The position numbers and the translations under genes are program-made. From Rhodothermus sp. (lineage in GTDB: Bacteria > Bacteroidota > Rhodothermia > Rhodothermales > Rhodothermaceae): a stretch of 53,140 bases of DNA. Where the stretch lies: contig WFPM01000119.1 in NCBI GenBank assembly GCA_015487635.1, positions 1-53,140 on the forward strand, read 5' to 3'. The first letter of the stretch is position 1. Every line of letters begins with the position of its first letter. The notes beneath the pieces were generated by a model. That model did no database searches. It was not told the origin of the DNA and saw nothing but the letters and a program-made list of their open reading frames with translations. This document shows positions 44,765-53,140 of the stretch, piece by piece.

Positions 44765-47623
44765 ATGAAAACACAACGGATTGCAAGTAAAGCGCTTACA
44801 TTTCTGGGAGGATTGCTACTGGCTGGCGGGCTGTTCGGCCCGGTTCTGGCGCAGACCACGGGAAAAATCGCCGGCCGCGTCATCGATGCGGCCACGGGCG
44901 CGCCACTGCCCGGCGTGAGCGTTTACATCGAAGGCACCACGCTGGGGGCCGCCACGGACGTCGATGGCGAGTATGTGATCATCGGCGTGCGGCCGGGCAC
45001 CTACACCGTCGTGGCCTCCTTTGTGGGCTATGCCACCGAGCGTCGCGAGGGGGTGCAGGTGGGCAGTGGCCTGACCACGCGCGTCGACTTTGCGCTCCGC
45101 GAGGAGGTGATTCAGGGCGAAGAAATCGTAGTCGTTGCGCCGCCGATCACCGTGCGCAAGGACCTGACCAGCGCCGAAGCGCGCGTGACGGCCGAGACGA
45201 TCGACCGCCTGCCCGTGCAGGAGGTCAGCCAGGTGCTGACGCTGCAGGCGGGCGTGACCGAACGCGATGGGTTACACATTCGCGGCGGGCGCGCCAGCGA
45301 GGTCGTGGTCATGGTCGACGGCGTGCCTGTTACAGACAACTTCGACGGCTCGACGGCCGTGCAACTCGAAAACGAAGGGATCCAGGAACTGCAGGTCATC
45401 TCAGGCACCTTCAACGCCGAGTACGGCAACGCCATGTCAGGCGTGATCAATGTGGTGACGAAAGAAGGACGCTCGGACCGGTGGGCTGGCTCGATCAAGA
45501 CCTACAGCGGCTCCTATCTGGTCTTCGGCGAAGGGGGCGAGGCTTACCTGCGTGGCGTAGAAGTCGAACGCTACACGCGGCAGGGCATTCAGTACCGGGA
45601 TGTCGATCCCTACGGCTATCTGCCGATCAACCCCACGCACTACTACAACTTCGAGGCGGCGCTCGAGGGGCCGATCTTCTCGCCACGGCTGACGCTCTTC
45701 GGACTCATCCGCTACTTCCATAACAACGGCTGGCTCTACGGCGTCCGCATATTCAACATGGACGGCACCTACGGCGACTCGTCGCTGGTGCCCATGAACA
45801 CCTATTCGAAGCTGAGCTGGCAGGGCAACTTGCGTTTCCAGGTGACGCCCAACCTGTTTCTGAATTTGATTGGCCTCGGCTCGATCACGCGCAGCCGGCC
45901 CTACGACCTCTACTGGCGCTGGAATCCCGACGGCCGCACGCGCAACTACGACTTGGGCTACAACCTGAAACTGCAGCTCAAGCACCTGCTCAGCGCCCGT
46001 ACCTTCTACACGGTACATCTGGCCACCTTCCGGCGGTACGCCTGGAGCCGGCGGTTCGACGATCCGCTCGATCCCCGCTACAACGGGCTGGCCATTCTGC
46101 CACCCGACTCCATCGAGGTGGCGCCGGGCGTCTGGGTGCCCTACCTGACCGGTGGGGGACGCTTCGCTCGCGGGGGCATGGACATGAACCACTTCGAGCG
46201 CACCTCACGGGCCTACTTCGTCAAGGCCGACCTGACCAGCCAGGTGGCCCGCAACCACCTGGTCAAGCTCGGTGCCGAGGTGCGCATCGACCGGCTGGAC
46301 TTTACGGCCTTCAGCCTGATTCCGGCCACTGACGCCGAAGGCAACGTCATCCGACCCTTCCGGCCAGCCATTCCACCCGAAACGTCGCCGCAGTATCAGC
46401 ACTACAAGGACGTTTCGCCGATCACGGCCAGCGCCTTCGTGCAGGACAAGATCGAATTCGAGGACTTCATCGTGAATGTGGGGCTTCGCTTCGATTACTT
46501 CGATGCCCGCACGCCGGTCCCGGCCGATCCCGAAGACCCGAACATCTACTTCCCCTTCAAGAAAATCCACATTTACAAAGACCTGAACGGCGATGGCGTG
46601 ATTACCGCCGATGAAGAGCGCGAGGACAATCGCTACACGCTGGAGGAGCGGGAGGCGTTCTGGTGGAAGTACCCCGAGCCCAAATTCCAGCTCTCGCCGC
46701 GCCTGGGTATTTCTTATCCGATCACGGAAAGCGGCGTACTGCACTTTTCCTACGGGCATTTTCTTCAGATTCCCACGCTGAACCTGCTCTTTGCCGGCTA
46801 CGGCTACAAGATTCAGAACCAGTCGGGCCAGTACGGGCCTTACGGAAACCCGGACCTTGATGCGCAGCGGACCGTCATGTACGAGATCGGCTTCCGCCAG
46901 GGGCTGGGGCCCTTCCTGTTCGACGTGACGGCCTACTACCGGGACGTGCGCGACTGGGTCTCGACCTCCACGCCTATCGAGACGGAGATCCCCGGCGTCG
47001 TCTACGTGATCTACACGAACCGGGACTATGCCAGCACGCGCGGCGTGACGGCCACCTTCTCACGGCGCTTCGAAGATGGATGGGGCTTTGACATTAACTA
47101 TACCTACCAGGTGGCCGAAGGCTCCAATTCGAACCCGGACGAAGAATTCTTTGCGCGGCTGAACAACCAGCAACCCACGCTGACGCTACTGCCGCTCGAC
47201 TGGGACCAACGGCACAAGGTAGCCGCTGCTTTCTACCTGGGCGGGCAACACTGGGGCGCCTCGGTGGTGAGCGTCTGGGGCTCGGGCTTTCCCTACACGC
47301 CCTCGTTTCCCGAAGCGGCCATTGCCGGGCCTAATGTGCCCCCGACTTTCCCGCGCAACGCACGCCGCATGCCGCCCACCTGGCAGGTGGACCTCTACGC
47401 CTACCGGGACTTCGAGATTGCCGGCGTAAGGCCGCGCCTGTTTGTGCAGGTCTATAACCTGCTGGACCGCCGCAACCCGCTGGCCGTCTTCAGCGACACG
47501 GGACGGCCCGACGTGACGCTGCCCCAGCAGCAGGCTGCCTCGTTCGATCCGGGCTATTTCGTCCGGCCCGAACACTACAGCGAACCCCGACGGCTTCATG
47601 TAGGACTGGAACTGCAGTTTTAA
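44765..47623 (+). CDS. TonB-dependent outer-membrane receptor with carboxypeptidase-regulatory domain
   Basis: This is a 952-residue receptor. Signal peptide 1-30; an Ig-like CarboxypepD-regulatory domain (about 32-115, GKIAGRVIDAATGAPLPGVSV); plug domain with IRGGRASEVVVMVDGVPV and GNAMSGVINVVTKEG (about 125-235); then a barrel ending in VGLELQF. It would import a bulky substrate using TonB energy. A canonical 12-residue calcium-binding EF-hand loop, DLNGDGVITADE (from residue 606), sits within what should be an extracellular loop. A GTAAAGCGCTTAC site lies 22 bases inside the gene. Not a typical SusC/SusD pair, as no SusD gene follows. Confidence 0.92.
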   Translation: MKTQRIASKALTFLGGLLLAGGLFGPVLAQTTGKIAGRVIDAATGAPLPGVSVYIEGTTLGAATDVDGEYVIIGVRPGTYTVVASFVGYATERREGVQVGSGLTTRVDFALREEVIQGEEIVVVAPPITVRKDLTSAEARVTAETIDRLPVQEVSQVLTLQAGVTERDGLHIRGGRASEVVVMVDGVPVTDNFDGSTAVQLENEGIQELQVISGTFNAEYGNAMSGVINVVTKEGRSDRWAGSIKTYSGSYLVFGEGGEAYLRGVEVERYTRQGIQYRDVDPYGYLPINPTHYYNFEAALEGPIFSPRLTLFGLIRYFHNNGWLYGVRIFNMDGTYGDSSLVPMNTYSKLSWQGNLRFQVTPNLFLNLIGLGSITRSRPYDLYWRWNPDGRTRNYDLGYNLKLQLKHLLSARTFYTVHLATFRRYAWSRRFDDPLDPRYNGLAILPPDSIEVAPGVWVPYLTGGGRFARGGMDMNHFERTSRAYFVKADLTSQVARNHLVKLGAEVRIDRLDFTAFSLIPATDAEGNVIRPFRPAIPPETSPQYQHYKDVSPITASAFVQDKIEFEDFIVNVGLRFDYFDARTPVPADPEDPNIYFPFKKIHIYKDLNGDGVITADEEREDNRYTLEEREAFWWKYPEPKFQLSPRLGISYPITESGVLHFSYGHFLQIPTLNLLFAGYGYKIQNQSGQYGPYGNPDLDAQRTVMYEIGFRQGLGPFLFDVTAYYRDVRDWVSTSTPIETEIPGVVYVIYTNRDYASTRGVTATFSRRFEDGWGFDINYTYQVAEGSNSNPDEEFFARLNNQQPTLTLLPLDWDQRHKVAAAFYLGGQHWGASVVSVWGSGFPYTPSFPEAAIAGPNVPPTFPRNARRMPPTWQVDLYAYRDFEIAGVRPRLFVQVYNLLDRRNPLAVFSDTGRPDVTLPQQQAASFDPGYFVRPEHYSEPRRLHVGLELQF
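44787..44800 (+). promoter_or_regulatory. LacI-type operator-like site within TonB receptor start
   Basis: GTAAAGCGCTTACA has the core AAGCGCTT and one extra A compared with the perfect palindrome at 41966. It is inside codons 8-12 of the gene. Confidence 0.4.
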
Positions 47624-47642
47624 AGTGGGAAATGTAATCGCT

Positions 47643-50600
47643 ATGCGTAAGCGTTTACTCATACTGCTCGGTCTGACGCTGCCGATGGGCTTTCATGGCC
47701 CGCGTGCTGTACGTGCGCAGGCGATCGAGCGTGGGCATGTGCCCAGCAAAGAACGTGTCGATCCACTGGAACGTCGGCGCGACGACATTGACGGCAACAA
47801 CGTGCGCGCCACGATTACGAACTGGCTCCAGACGGCCCAGTCGGGCAATCCCGGCGATTTCTGGTACGAATGGCCCAAGAACACGCGCCGCATCTACGTG
47901 TCGCTGACGCAGCTCTGGGTGGGCGCGCAGGTGAAGGCCAACGTGGGCAGCAACCCGGGCCAGACGCTCTACATCGTTGACGTGGCCGACTTTCGCCAGA
48001 ATCGCTTCGGCGGTACGAACTCCTGGACCTTCGAACCCATCAAGGGCTACGTCAATCCGGCCGGCAGCGAATACGGCATCGCGCAGAGCGACGACCCGGA
48101 GAGCTGGCCCCCCTTCTGGCCCGATAAACTGGCCGATAAGAATGACCCCGGCTGGCGCGGCTCGTGGAACGGCTTTTTCGGCAAAAACATCTTCAACGCC
48201 GACCAGGAATTCTTCTTCAAGGCAGGCGACGACCAGTACGATCGCTACCTGAACGCCTACCGGCCTGACTCGACCGATCCCTCGCGCGGTGGGCTGGGCC
48301 TGATCGTCGAGGCCCGCTACATGGCCTGGACGCAGATCCTGATCGACGATGTGGTCTTCCTGCTCTACGAGGTCAAAAACGACGGCACCGAAGATCTGGA
48401 ACGCGTCGGCTTTACGGTCTGGCTGGCCGACTGCGTGGGCGGTGACTGTGGCGACGACATTCCCTTCTTCGACATTCTTGAGGACGTCGCCTTTATGACC
48501 GACCGCGACGGGGTGGGCGACCAGAACTTCGGCCCGGATCCCGTCGGTGTGGCGGCCATCACGTTCCTGGAGACGCCCGGTAACGGCATCGATCGCATCG
48601 ACAACGACGCCGACGGCTCGACGGGCAACCCGGACTGCTCGGTGGCCGAGTGCAACAGTCCCGTCGTGCCCGAGGCCTTTCTGGAAGGCGAAAACCCGCT
48701 GAACGGGATTGACGACAACGGAAACGGCCTCATCGACGAGAACGCTTCCCACGTGCCCTTCCAGGCCGAGCAGGGCTCCAGTCCCGGCGTAGGCTATGCG
48801 GACTTTATCGATAACGACGACGACGGCGAGGCAAACAGCCCAGTGGTGACCGAGGCGATGGTAGCCGCCGCCGCGTCGGACGTCTGGAACCGCTGGCCGC
48901 CGAATCCGGAGTCCGATCCGCTTCAGCAGCGCGCCAGTGGTCGGCCGATCGTGCACCTTGTGGGGGTGGGGCAGGAAGACGTGGGACATGGCTTCAAGGA
49001 CGGGATCGACAACGATAACACGTGCGACGCGCCGGGCCACATCTTGGCTGAGCCGGGCTCCCCGCGCGTGACGCAGGAGATGATCGACGCGGCCGCCTCC
49101 GATCCCTACCGTCGCTACCGCCTGCCCGGTACCGACCTCATTCTGTACGACGTGGGACCGGAAGATCTGGGCAAATGCTATGCAGACGGCGTGGACAACG
49201 ATGGCGACGGGGCCGTGGATGAGGGGATCGATGAAGGCATCGACGAGATGATCGACGAGCGCCGCGACGATGGGCTCGACAACGACGGCGACTGGAATCC
49301 GCTCCGCGACGATACAGGCCTCGACGGCGTGCCGTATTCCGGGGATCCGGGCGAGGCCGACGGCCTGCCCACCAGCGGCGCCGGTACGCCCTTCCCCGGC
49401 GAACGCAACATCGATAAGACCGACGTAGCCGAATCGGACCAGATCGGCATCACGAACGTGCAGGTCTTTCCGGCCGGCTCGCTGAATCTGACGCAGACGG
49501 CCGATCAGACGCTCTTCAACACATTTATGCTGCCCGGTGAGCTGGAGCTGGAACGACCGCCGGCCGGCGACAACGACTTGGCCGTCTCCAGCGGGCTGTT
49601 CCCCCTGCGGGCCGGACAGATCAAGCGCATCTCGCTGGCCATCGTGCTGGCAGCCGGACGGGACGAAGCCCTACAGGGGCGCGACTATGCGCTGAGCGCC
49701 TACTCCGAAGACTATCAGTTCGCCCAGGCGCCGTTGACGCCCACCGTGGTTGCCGTGCCGGGCGACGGCCGCGTGACGCTCTACTGGGACACGAAAGCCG
49801 AGGAGTCCGTCGACTCCTACCTGGAAAGCATCGGGCTCAACGGTCGGGACTTCGAGGGCTACCGGATCTACCGGGCCACCGATCCAGCCTTCCTCGACGC
49901 GCTGGTCATCACCGACGGCTTCGGCAACCTGACCTTCCGCAAGCCAATCGCCCAGTTCGACCTGAAAGACGGCATCAGGGGCTTCCACCCCGTCGACATC
50001 AACGGGATCAAGTTCTACCTGGGCGACGACACCGGCATCCGGCACGTGTTCGTCGACACGACCGTCACGAACGGCATCACCTATTACTACGCCGTGACGG
50101 CCTACGACTTCGGCGCGGCCGAAGCGAACATCGCCCCCACCGAGACGCCCATTCGCATCCGGCGGCTGCCCGACGGTACGATCGAAACGGGACCGAACGT
50201 GGTGCGCGTGACGCCTACGGCGCCGGTGGCCGGCTACCGGAACGCCGAGCTGGAGAACATCGAGGGTTTTCTGCCGCGCGTGCAGGGCTTCACGACCAGC
50301 CGGATCGGCTATCAGATCATCGATCCGCGAGCCGTGCGCGACGGAGCACGTTACCGCGTCGTGTTCGAGGACACGCTGATCCCCGGCACGCGCACCACGC
50401 CCGACACGCTCACCACGAAGAACTTCTCGCTGATCGACATCACGGATCCAGACAACCCCGACACACTCATCCGTCGCTCGACAGCCTTCAAACCCGGCCG
50501 CGAGGTGCCCATTGTCGACGGCTTCCAGCTCATCTTCTTCCCGGATCCGTACGTGGTGCAGGACCGCACGCAGTCGGGCTGGAACAACCCGGATGTGTAC

Positions 50601-51434
50601 GATCCGGTGATGGAGCCCTTTGTGCAGCCGCCCTTCATCAAAGGGCTTCGGAATCCGGCCGACTATCGAATCGAAATTGTGGGCGACGGCGAGGTGATGT
50701 CCGAGCCGCTCCGGATCGGAGCGCAGACCATCCCGGCGCGGCCCACGAACGTCCGCGTGGTCAATATTTCCACCGGTCAGGACGTGAAATTCGCCTTCCT
50801 GGATCGGGACAATTCCGATGGCGGTATTTTGTCGAGTACCCCGGCGCGCTTCACGGCCAACCCCGACGCCAACCCGCCGGCCAGCGACTATCTGGTGCTG
50901 ATCGAACCGTTGCCCGGCGGTGGAGAGGGCGTCACCTGGCGCATTTCGCTCGACATCACGCAGACGGGGCGGCGCAATCCGCAACAGGGCGACGTGGCCA
51001 CGCTGATCACGCGCAAGCCGTTCCTGTCGAGCGACGTGTTCGAATTCACGGCCCGGGGGCCAACGGTGGATCGCGAGGCCGCCCGCTCGCTGCTTGATCA
51101 GATTCGCGTGGTGCCCAACCCGTACATCGCCACGAACCGCTTCGAGCAGCAGAACCCCTACACGACGGGGCGGGGGCCGCGGGCCATCCACTTCATCCAC
51201 CTGCCGCCGCAGGCCACCGTACGCATCTTCACGATCAGCGGGCGGCTGGTGCGCACGCTTCGACTGAACGAGGGCTCCAACGACGGGCTCGACGCCGCCT
51301 CGCTGATGAACGGGACGCTCGTGTGGGACCTGCTCACCGAAGACGGACTCGAGATCTCCTACGGCGTCTACCTCTACCACGTGGAAGCGCCGGGCATCGG
51401 CGAAAAAACCGGAACCTTTGCCATTATCAAGTGA
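47643..51434 (+). CDS. large secreted Asp-rich protein with type IX-like C-terminal sorting domain
   Basis: This 1263-residue protein has signal peptide MRKRLLILLGLTLPMGFHGP. Between about 310 and 560 there are repeated calcium-loop-like segments (IDNDADGSTGNPD, IDDNGNGLIDEN, IDNDDDGEANS, VDNDGDGAVDEG, LDNDGDWNPLRDD), like thrombospondin type 3 repeats. Beta-rich domains follow (fibronectin-like around 710-830). The last 90 residues (VVPNPYIATNRFEQ .. GVYLYHVEAPGIGEKTGTFAIIK) look like a type A sorting domain of the type IX secretion system. No enzyme domain is recognised. It is probably cell-surface attached. ATG 47643 overlaps the operator-like sequence described separately. Confidence 0.8.
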   Translation: MRKRLLILLGLTLPMGFHGPRAVRAQAIERGHVPSKERVDPLERRRDDIDGNNVRATITNWLQTAQSGNPGDFWYEWPKNTRRIYVSLTQLWVGAQVKANVGSNPGQTLYIVDVADFRQNRFGGTNSWTFEPIKGYVNPAGSEYGIAQSDDPESWPPFWPDKLADKNDPGWRGSWNGFFGKNIFNADQEFFFKAGDDQYDRYLNAYRPDSTDPSRGGLGLIVEARYMAWTQILIDDVVFLLYEVKNDGTEDLERVGFTVWLADCVGGDCGDDIPFFDILEDVAFMTDRDGVGDQNFGPDPVGVAAITFLETPGNGIDRIDNDADGSTGNPDCSVAECNSPVVPEAFLEGENPLNGIDDNGNGLIDENASHVPFQAEQGSSPGVGYADFIDNDDDGEANSPVVTEAMVAAAASDVWNRWPPNPESDPLQQRASGRPIVHLVGVGQEDVGHGFKDGIDNDNTCDAPGHILAEPGSPRVTQEMIDAAASDPYRRYRLPGTDLILYDVGPEDLGKCYADGVDNDGDGAVDEGIDEGIDEMIDERRDDGLDNDGDWNPLRDDTGLDGVPYSGDPGEADGLPTSGAGTPFPGERNIDKTDVAESDQIGITNVQVFPAGSLNLTQTADQTLFNTFMLPGELELERPPAGDNDLAVSSGLFPLRAGQIKRISLAIVLAAGRDEALQGRDYALSAYSEDYQFAQAPLTPTVVAVPGDGRVTLYWDTKAEESVDSYLESIGLNGRDFEGYRIYRATDPAFLDALVITDGFGNLTFRKPIAQFDLKDGIRGFHPVDINGIKFYLGDDTGIRHVFVDTTVTNGITYYYAVTAYDFGAAEANIAPTETPIRIRRLPDGTIETGPNVVRVTPTAPVAGYRNAELENIEGFLPRVQGFTTSRIGYQIIDPRAVRDGARYRVVFEDTLIPGTRTTPDTLTTKNFSLIDITDPDNPDTLIRRSTAFKPGREVPIVDGFQLIFFPDPYVVQDRTQSGWNNPDVYDPVMEPFVQPPFIKGLRNPADYRIEIVGDGEVMSEPLRIGAQTIPARPTNVRVVNISTGQDVKFAFLDRDNSDGGILSSTPARFTANPDANPPASDYLVLIEPLPGGGEGVTWRISLDITQTGRRNPQQGDVATLITRKPFLSSDVFEFTARGPTVDREAARSLLDQIRVVPNPYIATNRFEQQNPYTTGRGPRAIHFIHLPPQATVRIFTISGRLVRTLRLNEGSNDGLDAASLMNGTLVWDLLTEDGLEISYGVYLYHVEAPGIGEKTGTFAIIK
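47647..47658 (+). promoter_or_regulatory. LacI-type operator-like site within surface protein start
   Basis: GTAAGCGTTTAC is one mismatch from the perfect palindrome at 41966 and begins four bases into the gene. Confidence 0.4.
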
Positions 51435-51439
51435 GCGTT

Positions 51440-52480
51440 ATGCGTGCATATAGATCGATTGCCGTGATTCTCGGGCTGCTGGTGCTGACCGCCGGCGCGG
51501 CGCAGGCGCAGTTTGCCAGCACAACGCGCACGGTCACGCGGGTTGGCACAGCAGCGGCCGAGTTTCTGAGCATTCCGATCGGGGCGCGGGCTACGGCCAT
51601 GGGCAACGCCGTCAGCGCAACGATCGACGATCCGACGGCCATCTACTGGAATCCGGCCGGTCTGACCGGGCTGACGCGCGGCACCTTTACCGCCGAATAC
51701 GCGCAGTGGCTGGCCGACATTGCGGTCAACTACGTTGCCGTGGCCACGCCGCTGGGCGTCGGCACGGTGGGCATCGGCGTGACGGCCGTGCGCACGCCGG
51801 AAATGGAAGAAACCACCGTCGAGCAGCAGGAAGGTACCGGACGCCTCTTTACAGCCGCTTCCTATGCCATTGCGTTGAGCTATGCCCGGGCGCTCACCGA
51901 TCGCTTCTCGGTGGGAGCTTCGGTCAAGTTCATTACCGAGCGCATCTCCTACTCGACGGCCAGCGGGCTGGCGCTTGACATCGGGACGCTGTTCGTGACG
52001 CCGTTTCGGGGCATCCGCCTGGGCGCGGCCATCACGAACTTCGGTACGAAAATGCGCATGCGCGGCGACGACCTGCTGACGATCGTCGACATCGACCCGA
52101 ACAACCGGGGCAATAACACAAGCAACCGGGCCGAGTTGCGTACCGATCCGTTCGAGCTGCCACTGACGATGCGTATCGGGTTGGCCGGTGAAGTGTGGCA
52201 ACGCGACGGCTACCGGCTGACGCTGGCGCTTGATGCGCTCAGCCCGAGCAACAGCAGCCAGTACGTGAACGTGGGGGCCGAGCTGGGATTGCTGGGCGAC
52301 CTGATTCTGCTGCGCGGCGGCTACAGCGAGCTGTTCCTGACCGACAGCGTGCACACGTTCTCACTGGGCGGTGGCCTGCGCTACCGGTTCGGCACCTTCC
52401 ACGTGACCTTCGACTACGCCTACGAAAGCTGGCGCTATTTCAACGGCGTCAACCGCTTTACAATGATGGTCGGCTTCTGA
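51440..52480 (+). CDS. PorV/PorQ-family outer-membrane protein
   Basis: This is a 346-residue protein with a signal peptide (about 1-25, ending AAQAQ). The conserved start GARATAMGNAVSATIDDPTAIYWNPAGL is typical of PorV/PorQ beta-barrel proteins (FadL-like fold). The C-terminal strand reads FTMMVGF. PorV shuttles type IX cargo to the attachment complex. It begins five bases after the surface-protein stop, which fits a cargo-plus-shuttle arrangement. ATG 51440 was chosen over an in-frame start at 51323 that overlaps the surface-protein gene. Confidence 0.85.
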   Translation: MRAYRSIAVILGLLVLTAGAAQAQFASTTRTVTRVGTAAAEFLSIPIGARATAMGNAVSATIDDPTAIYWNPAGLTGLTRGTFTAEYAQWLADIAVNYVAVATPLGVGTVGIGVTAVRTPEMEETTVEQQEGTGRLFTAASYAIALSYARALTDRFSVGASVKFITERISYSTASGLALDIGTLFVTPFRGIRLGAAITNFGTKMRMRGDDLLTIVDIDPNNRGNNTSNRAELRTDPFELPLTMRIGLAGEVWQRDGYRLTLALDALSPSNSSQYVNVGAELGLLGDLILLRGGYSELFLTDSVHTFSLGGGLRYRFGTFHVTFDYAYESWRYFNGVNRFTMMVGF

Positions 52481-52524
52481 CCATACCCGAACAAAACCCC
52501 AACAACCAAACCGGTGAAACCGCC

Positions 52525-53140
52525 ATGGTAAGCGCTACCACCAAATTCGGCGGCCGCCTGGCACTGCTGCTTCTGGCAGCGGTGCTGATGGCCGGCCAGG
52601 CGCTGGCGCAGCGCACCGTCACGCTGCGCCTGAACACGGCCACGCTGCCCGACACCACGGGCGCGGCCGACGGCCTCATCCAGGTGCGTGGCCAGATCAC
52701 GAACCAGAACTGGCCCTTCACGCTGCCTGACGGGAATGTGATCTCCTGGGACGATCAGACCACGCTCAAGCCCACGAACGTGGGCGGGGACTACTGGGAG
52801 ATCAGTTTCCAGATCCCCGACAACGAAGAGCTGCAGTTCAAATTCTTCTCCACGCAGGCCGAGGCGTCCGGCATCGGCGGCTGGGAAGACGGTGGCAACC
52901 ACGTGCTGGCCGCCGATATGGGCGACACCACGCTGGTGCTCCACTTCTTCGAGAAAGGCGGGGACTTCGCCTACGACTGGCGGCCCTGGGAGCAGAAGCC
53001 TGACACGATCGCCGTCTGGTTCCGTGTCTATGTCAGCACCGAGGAAGGGGCGGCCGATGGCTACGACCCGAATGCCGACAATATCGTCGTGGGCGTGCGG
53101 GGGGACCCGCTCAACGGCGCCGGTCCGCTGGACTGGGGCA
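52525..53140 (+). CDS. secreted protein with carbohydrate-binding-like domains (partial, runs off window)
   Basis: The open frame from ATG 52525 extends to the end of the window with no stop (205 codons seen). It starts with a signal peptide (RLALLLLAAVLMAGQALAQ). Residues about 29-130 form a starch-binding-module-like beta-sandwich, with aromatic and GGDYWEISFQIP features. A second repeat seems to start near VWFRVYVSTEEGAADGYD (about 166). It may be an outer-membrane-associated glycan-binding protein. A GTAAGCGCTACC site lies at 52528, within the first codons. Confidence 0.65.
   Translation, partial: MVSATTKFGGRLALLLLAAVLMAGQALAQRTVTLRLNTATLPDTTGAADGLIQVRGQITNQNWPFTLPDGNVISWDDQTTLKPTNVGGDYWEISFQIPDNEELQFKFFSTQAEASGIGGWEDGGNHVLAADMGDTTLVLHFFEKGGDFAYDWRPWEQKPDTIAVWFRVYVSTEEGAADGYDPNADNIVVGVRGDPLNGAGPLDWG
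52528..52539 (+). promoter_or_regulatory. LacI-type operator-like site within last gene start
   Basis: GTAAGCGCTACC shares nine bases with the perfect site at 41966 and begins three bases into the gene. Confidence 0.35.

Overview
The window is high-GC bacterial DNA that most resembles a Rhodothermus-like thermophile (Rhodothermota, Bacteroidota lineage). This is an inference from gene content: a carboxypeptidase-regulatory-domain TonB receptor, a PorV/PorQ-family protein, a very large secreted protein with a type IX-like C-terminus, rhomboids with a Bacteroidota-type tail, a CstB-type persulfide dioxygenase, and several promoters that lack a strong Shine-Dalgarno site. No mobile integrase, rRNA or CRISPR array is present.

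Region 1 (1-9.7 kb) starts with tRNA-Leu(CAG) and its terminator, then an ArsR/ArsN2-like pair, and then sulfur redox genes. These are a type II sulfide:quinone oxidoreductase, a second SQR-like flavoprotein, and a complex-iron-sulfur molybdoenzyme operon. In that operon the 4Fe-4S subunit and the NrfD membrane subunit are one polypeptide, followed by a Cys-ligated molybdopterin subunit without a Tat signal and a TorD-type chaperone. Region 2 (9.8-14.6 kb) is a metal-handling operon: a P1B ATPase with a Tyr-Pro-Cys membrane motif, a MerT-like membrane protein, an outer-membrane-barrel-like protein, two exported CxxC heavy-metal-associated proteins and a CueR-like MerR regulator.

Region 3 (14.6-25.3 kb) holds a SulP permease, then a toxin-antitoxin hotspot, then a sulfane-sulfur module on the minus strand: two rhodaneses, a monoheme lipoprotein, thioredoxin, a TauE exporter, CstB and split YeeE/YedE transporters, with a divergent ArsR-type regulator. 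In the hotspot a 1.2 kb VapBC-like plus MNT cassette is bracketed by a 49-bp direct repeat that duplicates the 3' end of a methyltransferase gene. The likely flow is sulfide to persulfide (SQR), persulfide to sulfite (CstB, rhodaneses), and then sulfite oxidation or export.

Region 4 (25.3-38.8 kb) contains repeat-filled intergenic DNA, two divergent secreted peptidases around a palindrome, SbcD, a class A PBP, an LpxH-like phosphatase, two rhomboids and IspG. Region 5 (39-53 kb) begins with an 893-residue tandem-duplicated tryptophanase whose N-terminal half has lost the PLP lysine. It continues with a LacI-family regulator, a parvulin lipoprotein, a TonB receptor, a 1263-residue Asp-rich surface protein, a PorV-like protein and the start of a secreted sugar-binding-like protein that runs off the window. 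GTAAGCGCTTAC-like sites occur in front of the regulator and within the first codons of three downstream genes, which suggests a single glycan-uptake regulon.
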